This document shows positions 55,425 to 64,000 of a DNA stretch of 64,000 nucleotides, piece after piece; positions within the stretch are counted from its first letter, which is position 1, and each line of letters begins with the position of its first letter. This stretch comes from CAYVTD01 sp964454445 (GTDB lineage: Bacteria; Bacteroidota; Ignavibacteria; Kapaibacteriales; UBA2268). The translations under genes and the position numbers were made by a program. The stretch lies in assembly GCA_964454445.1 (NCBI GenBank), contig CAYVTD010000008.1:8524-72523 (forward strand), read 5' to 3'. Under the pieces are notes generated by a model that was not told the DNA's origin, did no database searches, and saw nothing but the letters and a program-made list of their open reading frames with translations.

Positions 55425-56684
55425 TCAAAGCAAATCAACAATATCGCCAAGCAGGTAGAAAGAACCGCAGACAATGGCGGGCTTTCCTTTCTGCAACACA
55501 TAATCGATACCTTCTAAAGCTGAACTTGTGATTTTCATTCTTTTAAACCCAAGCAAAGTTGCCAACTTTGTAATTTCTTGGATTTCCATTGCACGTGTTA
55601 TTTCTGGCTTTGTTATTACCAATTCTTCCGTTATTGGCTTTATTGCTTCTAGCATTTTTTCAATGTTTTTATCGCTCATTGCCGCAAACAGAACCGTCCA
55701 TTTTTCTCCTTTACCTGAGCATTTCTCTACTGTATCCCTCAATTTTTTGAATGAATCCGGGTTGTGCGCAGAATCGATAACCAAGGGAGGTTCTTTTCTA
55801 ATTTGCTGAATTCTTGCGATTGTTCCTGTATTGACTATCGCATTTAAAATTCCATTTTTAATTAATTCTTCCTCTTTAATTCCTAATTGTTCGACTGCAG
55901 ATATCGCTGTCAGAAGATTTTCGATTTGATGCTCGCCGGCAAAGGGAGATTTTATCTCGAAATACCTGACTCGACTTTCTATTTCAAAGCTCATCGTAAA
56001 ATCTGGAAAATAGACAGGTTTTCCGACATTAAATATATCCTTCGGAACAAATATATGCGAGTCTTTTTCTTTGCTGATTTTTACGATAATGTCAATAGCT
56101 TCCTTCTTTGTTGCCGCACATATCAAAGGAACGTTCTTTTTGATGATACCTGCCTTTTCAAAAGCAATTTTTTCGATGGTATCGCCAAGATATTCAGTAT
56201 GTTCGACGCCGATTTCCGTGATAATCGTCAATATCGGATTGATAACATTTGTTGAATCGTAACGCCCTCCCATCCCAGTTTCGATAACGCAAAAATCAGG
56301 TTTGTTATCAGCAAAATACTTGAAAGCCATTGCTGTTGTAATCTCAAAAAAAGTTATTTCAGTATCGTGGGCTATGTTAAGGAATTCCTCAGCGAGCATA
56401 ATTAAATCTTTATCTGATATTTTCGTGCCATTTATGCGAATTCTCTCGTTGAAATCCTTGATATGAGGCGAAGTATAATGCGCTACCTTATAGCCTGCTT
56501 CCATTAGTATAGATGAAATCACTCCGCAAACAGTGCCTTTTCCATTTGTGCCGGCAACGTGGATTGTTCGCAAGGAATTTTGTGGATTTTCAGCTTTATC
56601 AAGTAAATAATAAGTTCTTTCGAGTCCAGGCTTTATGCCAAATCGCTGTCTTGAATACAATTCCTCTAATATTTTTTCTTTCAT
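55425..56684 (-). CDS. folC: Bifunctional dihydrofolate/folylpolyglutamate synthase
   Basis: 419 aa. It ligates glutamate to (dihydro)folate. Motifs are the Mur-ligase P-loop IHVAGTNGKGTVCGVISSIL (residue about 40 on), YTSPHIKDFNERIRING, IETGMGGRYDSTNVI, EHTEYLGDTIEKIAFEKAGI and LVIDSAHNPDSFKKL. It is minus strand and converges on the small RNA's terminator. Confidence 0.95.
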   Translation of the reverse strand: MKEKILEELYSRQRFGIKPGLERTYYLLDKAENPQNSLRTIHVAGTNGKGTVCGVISSILMEAGYKVAHYTSPHIKDFNERIRINGTKISDKDLIMLAEEFLNIAHDTEITFFEITTAMAFKYFADNKPDFCVIETGMGGRYDSTNVINPILTIITEIGVEHTEYLGDTIEKIAFEKAGIIKKNVPLICAATKKEAIDIIVKISKEKDSHIFVPKDIFNVGKPVYFPDFTMSFEIESRVRYFEIKSPFAGEHQIENLLTAISAVEQLGIKEEELIKNGILNAIVNTGTIARIQQIRKEPPLVIDSAHNPDSFKKLRDTVEKCSGKGEKWTVLFAAMSDKNIEKMLEAIKPITEELVITKPEITRAMEIQEITKLATLLGFKRMKITSSALEGIDYVLQKGKPAIVCGSFYLLGDIVDLL

Positions 56685-57060
56685 TCTATTTATGACTTAA
56701 ATCAATTCAAATTTCATAAAAAAATCTTGTCTTTTCAAAAACAATAAGAAAGCTTGACACGACAAATATTGTATATTTTTAATGCTTGAATAGAAATCTC
56801 TATTTCAATATCATCAATTGAAGAGCTATATTTTATTCCACTTATCTTTTAAATTCTATGAATCAAACATTAAACCATAATTATAAACAAAGAATGAGCT
56901 TACCCTTTGTGTTTTACAATATTTTCCGCAAAAACCGTATTAAAAAAAATAATTATTCTTATTCTATTATCAAATAATATTTGTATATTGGTATTTTAGG
57001 TAAAAGAAGAATTTTTGAAACACTAATATATTGTTTTTCTTATAAATCAAAGAGGTAAGT
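56685..57060. promoter_or_regulatory. Gap of 376 bp upstream of pspA
   Basis: Divergent folC and pspA promoters must lie here. It is very AT-rich. A TTGACA occurs at about 56755 but no -10 box sits at the correct spacing. A 39-codon ORF from an ATG at 56858 has no recognisable features and is not called. A ribosome site AGAGGT precedes the pspA start. Confidence 0.3.
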
Positions 57061-57747
57061 ATGGGTATTTTCAGTAGAATAGCAGATGTGTTCAAAGCAA
57101 ACGTAAACGATGCCTTGGACAAAGCCGAAGACCCGGAGAAAATGCTAAAGCAAATGGTGATTGAAATGGAAGAGTCGGTCAATAAGGCAACTCTTGCCGT
57201 GGGCGGCGCCATTGCAAACGAAAAGCAACTCGAGCGGAAAATGGAAAAAGCACGGAAAGAAAAAGATGATTGGGAACAAAAAGCAGTGCTAGCGCTGCAA
57301 TCAGGCAGGGAAGATCTTGCCCGTGCTGCTCTGGAAAAAAAGGCTATTTCAGAACGTAATTTCAACGACTTGCAACCGATTTTCGAACAAGCAAAAAATA
57401 CATCGAACAAACTTCGCGAGCAACTAAACCAACTTAAATCAAAGCTTGACGAGGCTCGAAGCCGTCAAAGCACTCTTATTGCCCGTTCACAAGCAGCAAA
57501 AGCACAAAAAATGATTTCTCAGCAATTCAGCGGCGTTGGCTCTGATGCTTTTAGCAAATTCGACAAATATGAGAATAAAATCGAAAAAATCGAATCAGAA
57601 GCTGAGGCTTTTGGCGAGCTTGCTGGCGAAAACACTAGCCTCGACCAAGAATTCAAAAAACTGACGTCAAACACAAGTGTCGATGGCGATTTGCTCGCAT
57701 TAAAAGCGAAGATGGGTTTGTTGCCTGAAGCAAAAGAAAATAGTTAA
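57061..57747 (+). CDS. pspA: PspA/IM30 (Vipp1) family membrane-stress protein
   Basis: 228 aa. MGIFSRIADVFKANVNDALDKAEDPEKMLKQM (in parts) is the characteristic amphipathic start, followed by a long coiled-coil rod and a conserved SQFSGVGSDAFSKFDKYENKIEK helix. It forms ESCRT-III-like rings that protect membranes. No pspF or pspB/C are adjacent. It heads a same-strand run with the YbjN-like and chemosensory genes. Confidence 0.93.
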   Translation: MGIFSRIADVFKANVNDALDKAEDPEKMLKQMVIEMEESVNKATLAVGGAIANEKQLERKMEKARKEKDDWEQKAVLALQSGREDLARAALEKKAISERNFNDLQPIFEQAKNTSNKLREQLNQLKSKLDEARSRQSTLIARSQAAKAQKMISQQFSGVGSDAFSKFDKYENKIEKIESEAEAFGELAGENTSLDQEFKKLTSNTSVDGDLLALKAKMGLLPEAKENS

Positions 57748-57785
57748 TTCAAGATTGTTGAAAACATTATTGGAGAAAATAAATA

Positions 57786-58277
57786 ATGGAATTTGAATAT
57801 TCAAATGAAGGAAACGGTATCGAAACGCCACAGGCAATAATCGATGCCACCATATTAAAATTAAAAAATTTCTTGAATAAGGATTATACAGAACATCTCG
57901 ATTTCGGCAATGGCACGTTTACAATAACGCGTGGCTCGACGCAAGTAATGATGATAGTGCGTCCTTATACCGAACGTGAGTGTATTGTCGAATTCGTTTC
58001 AAATGTCGTTACAGGAGCTGCAATAACCCACGAGTTGATGACATTTTTACTAAGAAAGAATGCTGAAATGCACTTCGGCACCTTTGGATTGCTTTTCGAC
58101 AACACAGTAACGTTTTCCCATTCAATCACTGGCTCCTGCCTAAACAGCGACGAGCTAAAAAACACATTAAACACAGTTGCCTTCATCGCCGATTATTATG
58201 ATGACATAATTGTTGATATGTCCGGAGGTAAAAGGGCAACAGATTTAGAGCAGGATTTCGAATTAGTCGAAGAATAA
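57786..58277 (+). CDS. YbjN/T3SS-chaperone-like protein
   Basis: 163 aa, no signal or membrane segment. The alternating strand-helix order with LDFGNGTFTITRGSTQVMMIV, ITHELMTFLLRKNAEMHFG and ADYYDDIIVDMSGG resembles YbjN-like/type III secretion chaperone folds. The specific function is unknown. It lies 38 bp after pspA and 26 bp before cheW. Confidence 0.6.
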   Translation: MEFEYSNEGNGIETPQAIIDATILKLKNFLNKDYTEHLDFGNGTFTITRGSTQVMMIVRPYTERECIVEFVSNVVTGAAITHELMTFLLRKNAEMHFGTFGLLFDNTVTFSHSITGSCLNSDELKNTLNTVAFIADYYDDIIVDMSGGKRATDLEQDFELVEE

Positions 58278-58303
58278 TTGACAAGAAAAAGCAAAAGGAA
58301 TCT

Positions 58304-58963
58304 ATGAGTGAGCCAAACACAGTTATTGCAAAACATTGCTGGCAGTCCATAGGTGTTTATGGTGATGCAAGTTGCGAGTTGTTGCAAACTTTAGCTCATT
58401 GCCGCCGCTGTCCTGAGTATTCAAAATCGGGGCGCCATCTGCTCGACAGGGAGATACCCGATTCTTTCACTCAAGAATGGACAAAATGGTTGGCAACTCC
58501 GCTCAAGCAATCCGTAGCCGACTCAGTTTCCTTCCTTGTTTTTCGACTGCGAAACGAATGGCTTGCCTTGAAAACAGTTTTTTTCGATGAAGCACTCGAG
58601 TATAGGCAAATACACGGCATTCCCTTTCGAACAAATAATTTTTTACTTGGGCTTGCAAATATCAATGGCGAGCTTTTAATATGTATCGATCCCGCCGAAA
58701 TGCTCGGATTAAGTAAAAATAACTCCGAAAAGATTCTTTTTATGATGGTCGTTTCAAATGGAAGGGACAGATATGTCTTTCCAGTAGAAGAAATCAAGGG
58801 CATCTTCCCGATAGAGCCGACTATTATAAAAAAACCTCCTTCAACCGTAGCTAAAGCTGGATCTTCGTTCTCCTGCGGCACAAGCATACTCGATGGCATT
58901 GAAATTGGCATCTTAGACGAGGAAAAGCTGTTTGCTGCGCTCGAAAGGAGTTTCGTTTATTAA
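58304..58963 (+). CDS. cheW: CheW-like adaptor with four-cysteine N-terminal extension
   Basis: 219 aa. Residues about 70-215 are a CheW domain (FLVFRLRNEWLALKT, FLLGLANINGELLICID). The first 50 residues hold C12, C24, C33 and C36 (CWQSIGVYGDASC and HCRRCPEYS), a pattern I know from CheW proteins of sensory systems in other phyla, probably metal- or redox-related. The stop overlaps the CheA start by one base (TAATG), so it works with that kinase. Confidence 0.9.
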   Translation: MSEPNTVIAKHCWQSIGVYGDASCELLQTLAHCRRCPEYSKSGRHLLDREIPDSFTQEWTKWLATPLKQSVADSVSFLVFRLRNEWLALKTVFFDEALEYRQIHGIPFRTNNFLLGLANINGELLICIDPAEMLGLSKNNSEKILFMMVVSNGRDRYVFPVEEIKGIFPIEPTIIKKPPSTVAKAGSSFSCGTSILDGIEIGILDEEKLFAALERSFVY

Positions 58964-61893
58964 TGGCTGGCTTAGGAATAGAAATCGACCAATCGATGCT
59001 TGAGCTTTTTCGGATTGAACTGGAGAATCATGCAAAAAAGCTTGAAACCGGACTTGTGGAAATCGAGCAAGACCACTCTGCAAAAAAAATTGAGCCATTA
59101 ATGCGTGCGGCTCATTCCATAAAAGGTGCAGCAAGAATAATCGGGCTGGATATTGCAGTTGTACTTGCTCACGCAATGGAAGACGTTTTAACGGCGGCAC
59201 AATCGGGCAATCACACCCTCCTTTCCGACGATATTGACATCTTGCTGGCGGGAAATGACATCTTTTCCTCTTTATCTGCTTTAAGTCCAAACGAAATTGC
59301 CACTTCCATTGTTGCTGATAAAGAAAAAATCGAAGAGCTGAGCAAACAGATTAAATCAATTTTATCTAAGCCACTTACTCCTGTTTCAAAAAATGAAATT
59401 GAACTTTCCCCTCCGCAGAAAAAGGCAGTTTCTTCTTTTGAAAATGCCATTATTCCAAACGAAAACATAGCTGCGTCGGTTTCAAAAAAATCTGTTCCAC
59501 CGATGCCGACCATCGATTCGTCGATGCTCGAGCTTTTTCAAACTGAATTGCAAATCCATTCAAAAAACCTTGAAAATGGCATAAATAGTTTTAATTTAGA
59601 TTCATCATCTAATTACGAGGCTCTTGCCAGGGCGGCACATTCGATCAAAGGTGCCGTGAAGATAATTGGTCTTGATGTCGGTGTTGCTTTGTCGCAAGCT
59701 ATGGAAGATATGCTTTTAGCTGCTCAAGCAAAAAAATTTCAATTAACACAAACTGATTTGAATTTATTGCAGTCAGCCAATAGTATTTACAAGACTGCCT
59801 CGAATTTGCACAAAGATGATATTCCTTCCTTTTTTTATGATAAACTATCTGAACTTGATAATGTTGAGCGTAATATTCGGCTTTCTTTGTCTGGCGAATT
59901 AACTCAAAAAGTTAGTAAACCTAATATTGAGGAACAAGCTCAAAACGAAAAGGTGTATGAAAAATCGGAAGCTTTGGTTCACAAGCAAATACCGAGGAAA
60001 GAACTGATCACAGAAAACAGGGCTATTGAAAAAGCAAGAGATCAAGTTGAAATTGTTCAAAAACCAATCGATAATAACTCAAAACCCATTAAGTTATCAT
60101 CAGTAAGCAAGCAGGAAGACAGTTTTGTAAGGGTACTGTCGAGTAACCTCAACAGATTAATGGGGCTTGCTGGCGAGGGGCTCGTTCAATCGAGATCAGT
60201 CCAATCTTTTTCGGCTTCTTTGCTTAGATTGAAAAATGAGATTTCTGAGATAAATTCATTAAAAGAAAACGTTTTCAATAAACTCGATCCTTCGATAATA
60301 CCTGAAAACGTACATAAGGATTTTCGTGATTCAACAATTAAGCTAAACAAAACTCATGATATGTTGATTAAGCATATCGAAGAGTTCGAGCAATTTTCAA
60401 GACGACTCGAAAACATAGCCGAGCGCCTTTATACCGAAGCGATTGCCACTCGAATGAAACCATTTTCAGAAGCGGTATATGGCACTCAACGCTCTGAGGG
60501 GTTCCCGAGAATGGTTCGCGATCTAGCTAAAACTCTTGGTAAAAAGGTTTTTCTCGAGATTAAAGGCGAGAAAACAAGAGTTGATCGAGATATTCTCGAA
60601 AAACTCGAATCACCACTTACACATCTCGTAAGAAATGCTATTGATCACGGCATTGAAACACCCGACATCAGGGTTGCCGCAGGCAAGAATCCAACAGGAA
60701 GACTAACTATCGAGGCAAGGCATAGCTCAGGTATGCTCATTATAAGCATAAGCGACGATGGGCGGGGCATCGACCCAGAATCACTCAGGAACAAGATTGT
60801 CGAAAAGGGTTATACCTCTATGCAAATGGCAGAAAAAATGAAAATTTCCGAACTGATGGAATTTCTCTTTCTTCCCGGTTTTTCGACAGCAAAGCAGGTA
60901 ACCGAGATTTCCGGCAGAGGTGTAGGCCTTGATGTTGTCTTCTCCATGGTCCACGAAGTTGGCGGCACCATCAGGGCAGAATCGGAGCCTGGACTTGGAT
61001 CTATCTTTATCTTGCAATTACCTTTGACTTTGTCGGTTATGCCTTCGTTGCTTGTTGAGATAAATGGCGAAATCTATGGTTTTCCGCTTTCAAGAATTGA
61101 GCGTATTTTAAAAATCAACAAAGAAAGTATAAAACTGCTCGAAGACCGCCAATACTGCACTTTTGAGGGGGAACATATAGGTATTGTCGATGCTTTGCAA
61201 GTTTTTGGCTTAAACAAAACGACAAAAGATGCTAATCAATACCCTCTAATTGTTCTTGCTGACCGATTCCGTCAGACTAGCAAAGGCACAGGAAAATATG
61301 GACTTGTCGTCGGAAAATTTCTCGGAGAAAAAAATTTAGTTGTCATTCCTCTCGACCCAAAACTGGGAAGAATTAACAGTATTGCCGCCGGAGCAATTTT
61401 AGAAGATGGCACACCTGTGCTAATTGTCGATGTCGATGATATGGTTCGCAATATCGACAAAATCCTGTCAAAAGAAAAAGTTGATAAAATCGGTGGCGAC
61501 CAGGAGCTAATAACAACCCGGAAAAAACGTGTTCTCATTGTGGACGACTCTCTAACAGTGCGCGAAGTCGAAAGAAAACTACTAGAAAACAAGGGCTACG
61601 AGGTGGAAAGTGCTGTCGATGGCATGGATGGTTGGAACACTCTGAACCGTTCAAAATTTGATTTGATCATTTCCGATGTCGATATGCCAAGAATGAATGG
61701 CATCGATTTCGTAGCGAGGATTAAAAATAACCAAAATTATAAAAATCTGCCTGTTATGATTGTTTCTTACAAGGATAGGGAAGAAGACAAAATGCGAGGA
61801 CTCGATGCTGGTGCTAATTATTATCTTACAAAAAGCAGCTTCCACGACGATAGTATGATTGAAGCAGTCAAAGATTTGATTGGAGAGGCTTAA
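58963..61893 (+). CDS. cheA: CheA-type hybrid histidine kinase with two HPt domains and a REC domain
   Basis: 976 aa. Two tandem HPt domains carry phospho-acceptors H51 (RAAHSIKGAARIIGLD) and H226 (RAAHSIKGAVKIIGLD). A linker to about 385 follows, then the dimerisation helices, a HATPase (LTHLVRNAIDHGIE, ISDDGRGIDP, ISGRGVGLDVV), a CheW-like domain (about 685-825) and a REC domain with phospho-Asp D905 (LIISDVDMPRMNG). There is no separate CheY, CheB, CheR or receptor nearby, so the output probably goes through the attached REC. This resembles Wsp/Frz-like or alternative-function chemosensory kinases rather than classical flagellar CheA. Confidence 0.94.
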   Translation: MAGLGIEIDQSMLELFRIELENHAKKLETGLVEIEQDHSAKKIEPLMRAAHSIKGAARIIGLDIAVVLAHAMEDVLTAAQSGNHTLLSDDIDILLAGNDIFSSLSALSPNEIATSIVADKEKIEELSKQIKSILSKPLTPVSKNEIELSPPQKKAVSSFENAIIPNENIAASVSKKSVPPMPTIDSSMLELFQTELQIHSKNLENGINSFNLDSSSNYEALARAAHSIKGAVKIIGLDVGVALSQAMEDMLLAAQAKKFQLTQTDLNLLQSANSIYKTASNLHKDDIPSFFYDKLSELDNVERNIRLSLSGELTQKVSKPNIEEQAQNEKVYEKSEALVHKQIPRKELITENRAIEKARDQVEIVQKPIDNNSKPIKLSSVSKQEDSFVRVLSSNLNRLMGLAGEGLVQSRSVQSFSASLLRLKNEISEINSLKENVFNKLDPSIIPENVHKDFRDSTIKLNKTHDMLIKHIEEFEQFSRRLENIAERLYTEAIATRMKPFSEAVYGTQRSEGFPRMVRDLAKTLGKKVFLEIKGEKTRVDRDILEKLESPLTHLVRNAIDHGIETPDIRVAAGKNPTGRLTIEARHSSGMLIISISDDGRGIDPESLRNKIVEKGYTSMQMAEKMKISELMEFLFLPGFSTAKQVTEISGRGVGLDVVFSMVHEVGGTIRAESEPGLGSIFILQLPLTLSVMPSLLVEINGEIYGFPLSRIERILKINKESIKLLEDRQYCTFEGEHIGIVDALQVFGLNKTTKDANQYPLIVLADRFRQTSKGTGKYGLVVGKFLGEKNLVVIPLDPKLGRINSIAAGAILEDGTPVLIVDVDDMVRNIDKILSKEKVDKIGGDQELITTRKKRVLIVDDSLTVREVERKLLENKGYEVESAVDGMDGWNTLNRSKFDLIISDVDMPRMNGIDFVARIKNNQNYKNLPVMIVSYKDREEDKMRGLDAGANYYLTKSSFHDDSMIEAVKDLIGEA

Positions 61894-62664
61894 ATGGATT
61901 TTGACAATCAATTAGATTTGAAAAAAAACACTTTATCAGATAATAATAAAAATAAATCTGTTTTGTGGTTATTAGGTTTTGCGATTGGGACTATCGTATT
62001 GTGGCAAGTTCCGGGTGGGAATTTCATTTTATATCCTTTTACAATATTAGGCACTTGGTTTCACGAAATGGGGCATGGTATAACAGCAATTTTTCTTGGT
62101 GGCGATTTCTTGCGTCTTGAACTTTATCCTGATGGTTCTGGCTTGACAACTCATACGGGCGATTTGTTCTTTGGAAGAATTGGTAGGGGAATCGTTGCTG
62201 CTGCAGGTCCTTTAGGTCCTACTTTCATTGGCGGCTTGTTTATTTATGCTGCTACAAATGAAAAACTTACGAAAATAATACTTACATTGTTTTCTATTAT
62301 GCTTGCAATATCAATTATTTTTTGGATAAGACCGCTATTTGGCTTTGGAACGGGAATAATCTTGCTATTCTCAATTTTTATCATTTTTATTTCTTTAAAA
62401 GCAAGCCCATCGCTTAAGCGTTTTACCCTTCAATTTCTTGGCATCCAATCTCTTGTAAGCTTGTATCTAAGCATCGGTTATCTTTTTTCAGACGGGGGAG
62501 CCATTGAAGGAAAGAATTATTATTCTGATACTATGGTAATGCAACAACACTTGCTTTTACCATATTGGTTTTGGGGTGCAGCCATCCTCGTTTTTTCTGC
62601 ATTTATCATCTACAAGAGTTTGTCTTATGCCTATAAAGGCAAAAAACAGGCAAAATCAACTTAG
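61894..62664 (+). CDS. M50-like membrane metalloprotease family protein
   Basis: 256 aa with about six hydrophobic helices. TWFHEMGHGITAIFLGGDF holds the zinc motif H57-E58-x-x-H61, and AAAGPLGPTFIGGLF is the usual following glycine-rich helix. It belongs to the small M50B-like (YtfM-unrelated, peptidase_M50-like) group of unknown substrate. It starts immediately after the cheA stop (TAA-ATG), so it may be in the same transcript. Confidence 0.82.
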   Translation: MDFDNQLDLKKNTLSDNNKNKSVLWLLGFAIGTIVLWQVPGGNFILYPFTILGTWFHEMGHGITAIFLGGDFLRLELYPDGSGLTTHTGDLFFGRIGRGIVAAAGPLGPTFIGGLFIYAATNEKLTKIILTLFSIMLAISIIFWIRPLFGFGTGIILLFSIFIIFISLKASPSLKRFTLQFLGIQSLVSLYLSIGYLFSDGGAIEGKNYYSDTMVMQQHLLLPYWFWGAAILVFSAFIIYKSLSYAYKGKKQAKST

Positions 62665-62668
62665 AATA

Positions 62669-64000
62669 ATGTCGAAGAAAATTTATATATCAACGATAAT
62701 CCTATCAGCATTGTTATTATTGCCATTAGTATTTTTCCCAATATCCCTCGATTTGTCAATCTTTGCAACAGCCGGCAAAGTAATTGCCGATGGGGGGAAG
62801 ATTTATGTTGATTATGTTGATGTTAAGCCGCCTCTTGTTTACTATTTGTTCGCAATGGTTTATAAAATTTTTAGTTGGGAGACTTTCTATCTGCGATTGA
62901 CCGACTATATTTGGCAAATGGCAACAATAATCTCGATTATTTTCGTATCAAAACGCATCTTTTCTGGCAAATACACACCAGCCATATCAGCAATAATCTA
63001 TGCTATTTCCTTTGTCAGTATGAACTTCGAAAATGTAACCCAATGCGAAGGTTTCATCGCTTTGCCGATTGTCTGGTCAATTTATTTATTTGTTGAAAAA
63101 CAGCAGTTTTCAAAATATCATTATTTAAATGGAGCGCTTGCCGGAATAATTACGGGAATGAAATACAGCTTTGGTATTATACTTATACCCTTTGCATTGT
63201 TTGATATTTTAAACACTAAAAATTATAAGGAGTTATTTAAAACAATAGAGAGACAGGCAATTGGCTTTTTGATGGCATTCTCGCTGGTTTCGCTCCCGTT
63301 TATTGATGTCGATGTTCGCCACGGATTTAGCAATCTTATGCAATATCTCTCCTTTTATGCAGATAATCCTCCTCTAACAAGCTCTTTTGCTATTTACAGT
63401 TTAAAAGTGATCGGCGGCTTTTTTGGAACAAAATATTCGCTTTTGCTTACTATCGCAGCTTTCTTTTCAATTTATTCGATAATAAAAAATAATAGTAAAG
63501 AAGAAATAGGTATTAATTATTCGATACAAGCAAAAGAAAAACGCTTTTTGTTGATTTCGTTGCTTATTATACTCTTTTTTTTATTGAGTGTTTTTCTCGA
63601 GCGAAAATATTATTTCTATCATTATTTACGATTTTATCTTCCATTAACCTTGTTATCAGCCACTGGTATTGAATTTGCTGTAAAAGAAATATTTTCAGAT
63701 AAAAGGAAAAAGCATATAAACATCATAATAACTTCTGGGTTGCTTGCTTTTGCTCTGTTTTTTGGTCCATTTGCCAGATATTTCAACTATTCTCTTGCTC
63801 CTTGTTATTATTTCAATGATAAGGAAAAATATCATCGCATTTTCGATAGACCATATCTAATAGGAGAAATCATAAACGAGCAGAGACAAGTAGCAGATTA
63901 TTTAAAAAGAAATGTAAAACCGAGCGAAAAAGTGCTTGTAATGAGCATCGAATCAAATCCTTTATATGCCCCAGCTTATTTAGGGAGAGGAACAGCATAT
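62669..64000 (+). CDS. GT39-like membrane glycosyltransferase, N-terminal part
   Basis: 444 codons are visible, continuing past the window edge. ATG 62669 lies 4 bp after the M50-like gene. It has many membrane helices. The first loop, KIYVDYVDVKPPLVYYL, shows the D-x-K-P-P motif and acidic residues of the ArnT/PMT-like GT39 superfamily, which transfer sugars from polyprenyl carriers outside the cytoplasm. The specific substrate is unknown. Confidence 0.82.
   Translation, partial: MSKKIYISTIILSALLLLPLVFFPISLDLSIFATAGKVIADGGKIYVDYVDVKPPLVYYLFAMVYKIFSWETFYLRLTDYIWQMATIISIIFVSKRIFSGKYTPAISAIIYAISFVSMNFENVTQCEGFIALPIVWSIYLFVEKQQFSKYHYLNGALAGIITGMKYSFGIILIPFALFDILNTKNYKELFKTIERQAIGFLMAFSLVSLPFIDVDVRHGFSNLMQYLSFYADNPPLTSSFAIYSLKVIGGFFGTKYSLLLTIAAFFSIYSIIKNNSKEEIGINYSIQAKEKRFLLISLLIILFFLLSVFLERKYYFYHYLRFYLPLTLLSATGIEFAVKEIFSDKRKKHINIIITSGLLAFALFFGPFARYFNYSLAPCYYFNDKEKYHRIFDRPYLIGEIINEQRQVADYLKRNVKPSEKVLVMSIESNPLYAPAYLGRGTAY

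Noticed and set aside
1..64000. CRISPR array
   Set aside because: No regularly spaced direct repeats were seen anywhere in the window.

Overview
This AT-rich window looks like chromosomal DNA from the Bacteroidota/Chlorobiota/Ignavibacteria-Kapabacteria neighbourhood. Two secreted proteins end in type IX secretion (Por) sorting domains, and there is a TonB-dependent receptor and a second outer-membrane barrel protein. A FlbD-family flagellar protein and a CheW/CheA module suggest a flagellated or chemosensory relative rather than a typical Bacteroidales. The taxonomic placement is inference from gene content only.

Layout, left to right. 1-7.9 kb: the start of a glycogen synthase gene (cut by the window edge), then a divergent three-gene overlapping cluster led by a TIR-like/PLP-enzyme fusion, a tRNA-Thr with a decayed metallo-beta-lactamase-fold gene directly behind it, a saccharopine-dehydrogenase-family gene and two unknown proteins. 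8-12 kb: TonB receptor with a T9SS cargo protein, and dprA. 12-17.6 kb: rplY, prs, tRNA-Gln, a barrel protein, flbD, and a long gap that holds a strongly structured putative RNA. 17.7-26.3 kb: histidine kinase-fmt, ygjP-like, DUF202 and mutS genes, and a large secreted Omp28-type protein. 26.4-28.6 kb: a small restriction-modification island (ThaI-family endonuclease, zinc ribbon, HNH protein, headless methyltransferase).

28.8-43.2 kb is a long minus-strand metabolic block: DHOD-like gene, butyrate kinase, phosphate butyryltransferase, an ammonia-lyase with an unusual Ala-Cys-Gly active-site triad, phosphotransacetylase, acetate kinase, nadC, nadA, a NifU-type scaffold, Mrp, an ADP-forming acyl-CoA synthetase and an MFS transporter. 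Three separate acyl-CoA/acyl-phosphate to ATP routes sit together, which suggests amino-acid or organic-acid fermentation with substrate-level phosphorylation.

43.3-56.7 kb is housekeeping (ftsY, PpiD/SurA-like foldase, rarA, LOG, purD, CBS protein, zapA, rny, folC) interspersed with gene debris: a RhuM fragment, a histidine kinase fragment, a methyltransferase fragment and short inverted repeats. A 6S-like RNA lies between zapA and rny, and another putative RNA with a strong terminator lies before folC. 57-64 kb: PspA, a YbjN-like protein, CheW with a four-cysteine leader, a CheA-REC hybrid with two HPt domains, an M50-like membrane protease and the start of a GT39-like membrane glycosyltransferase (cut by the right edge).
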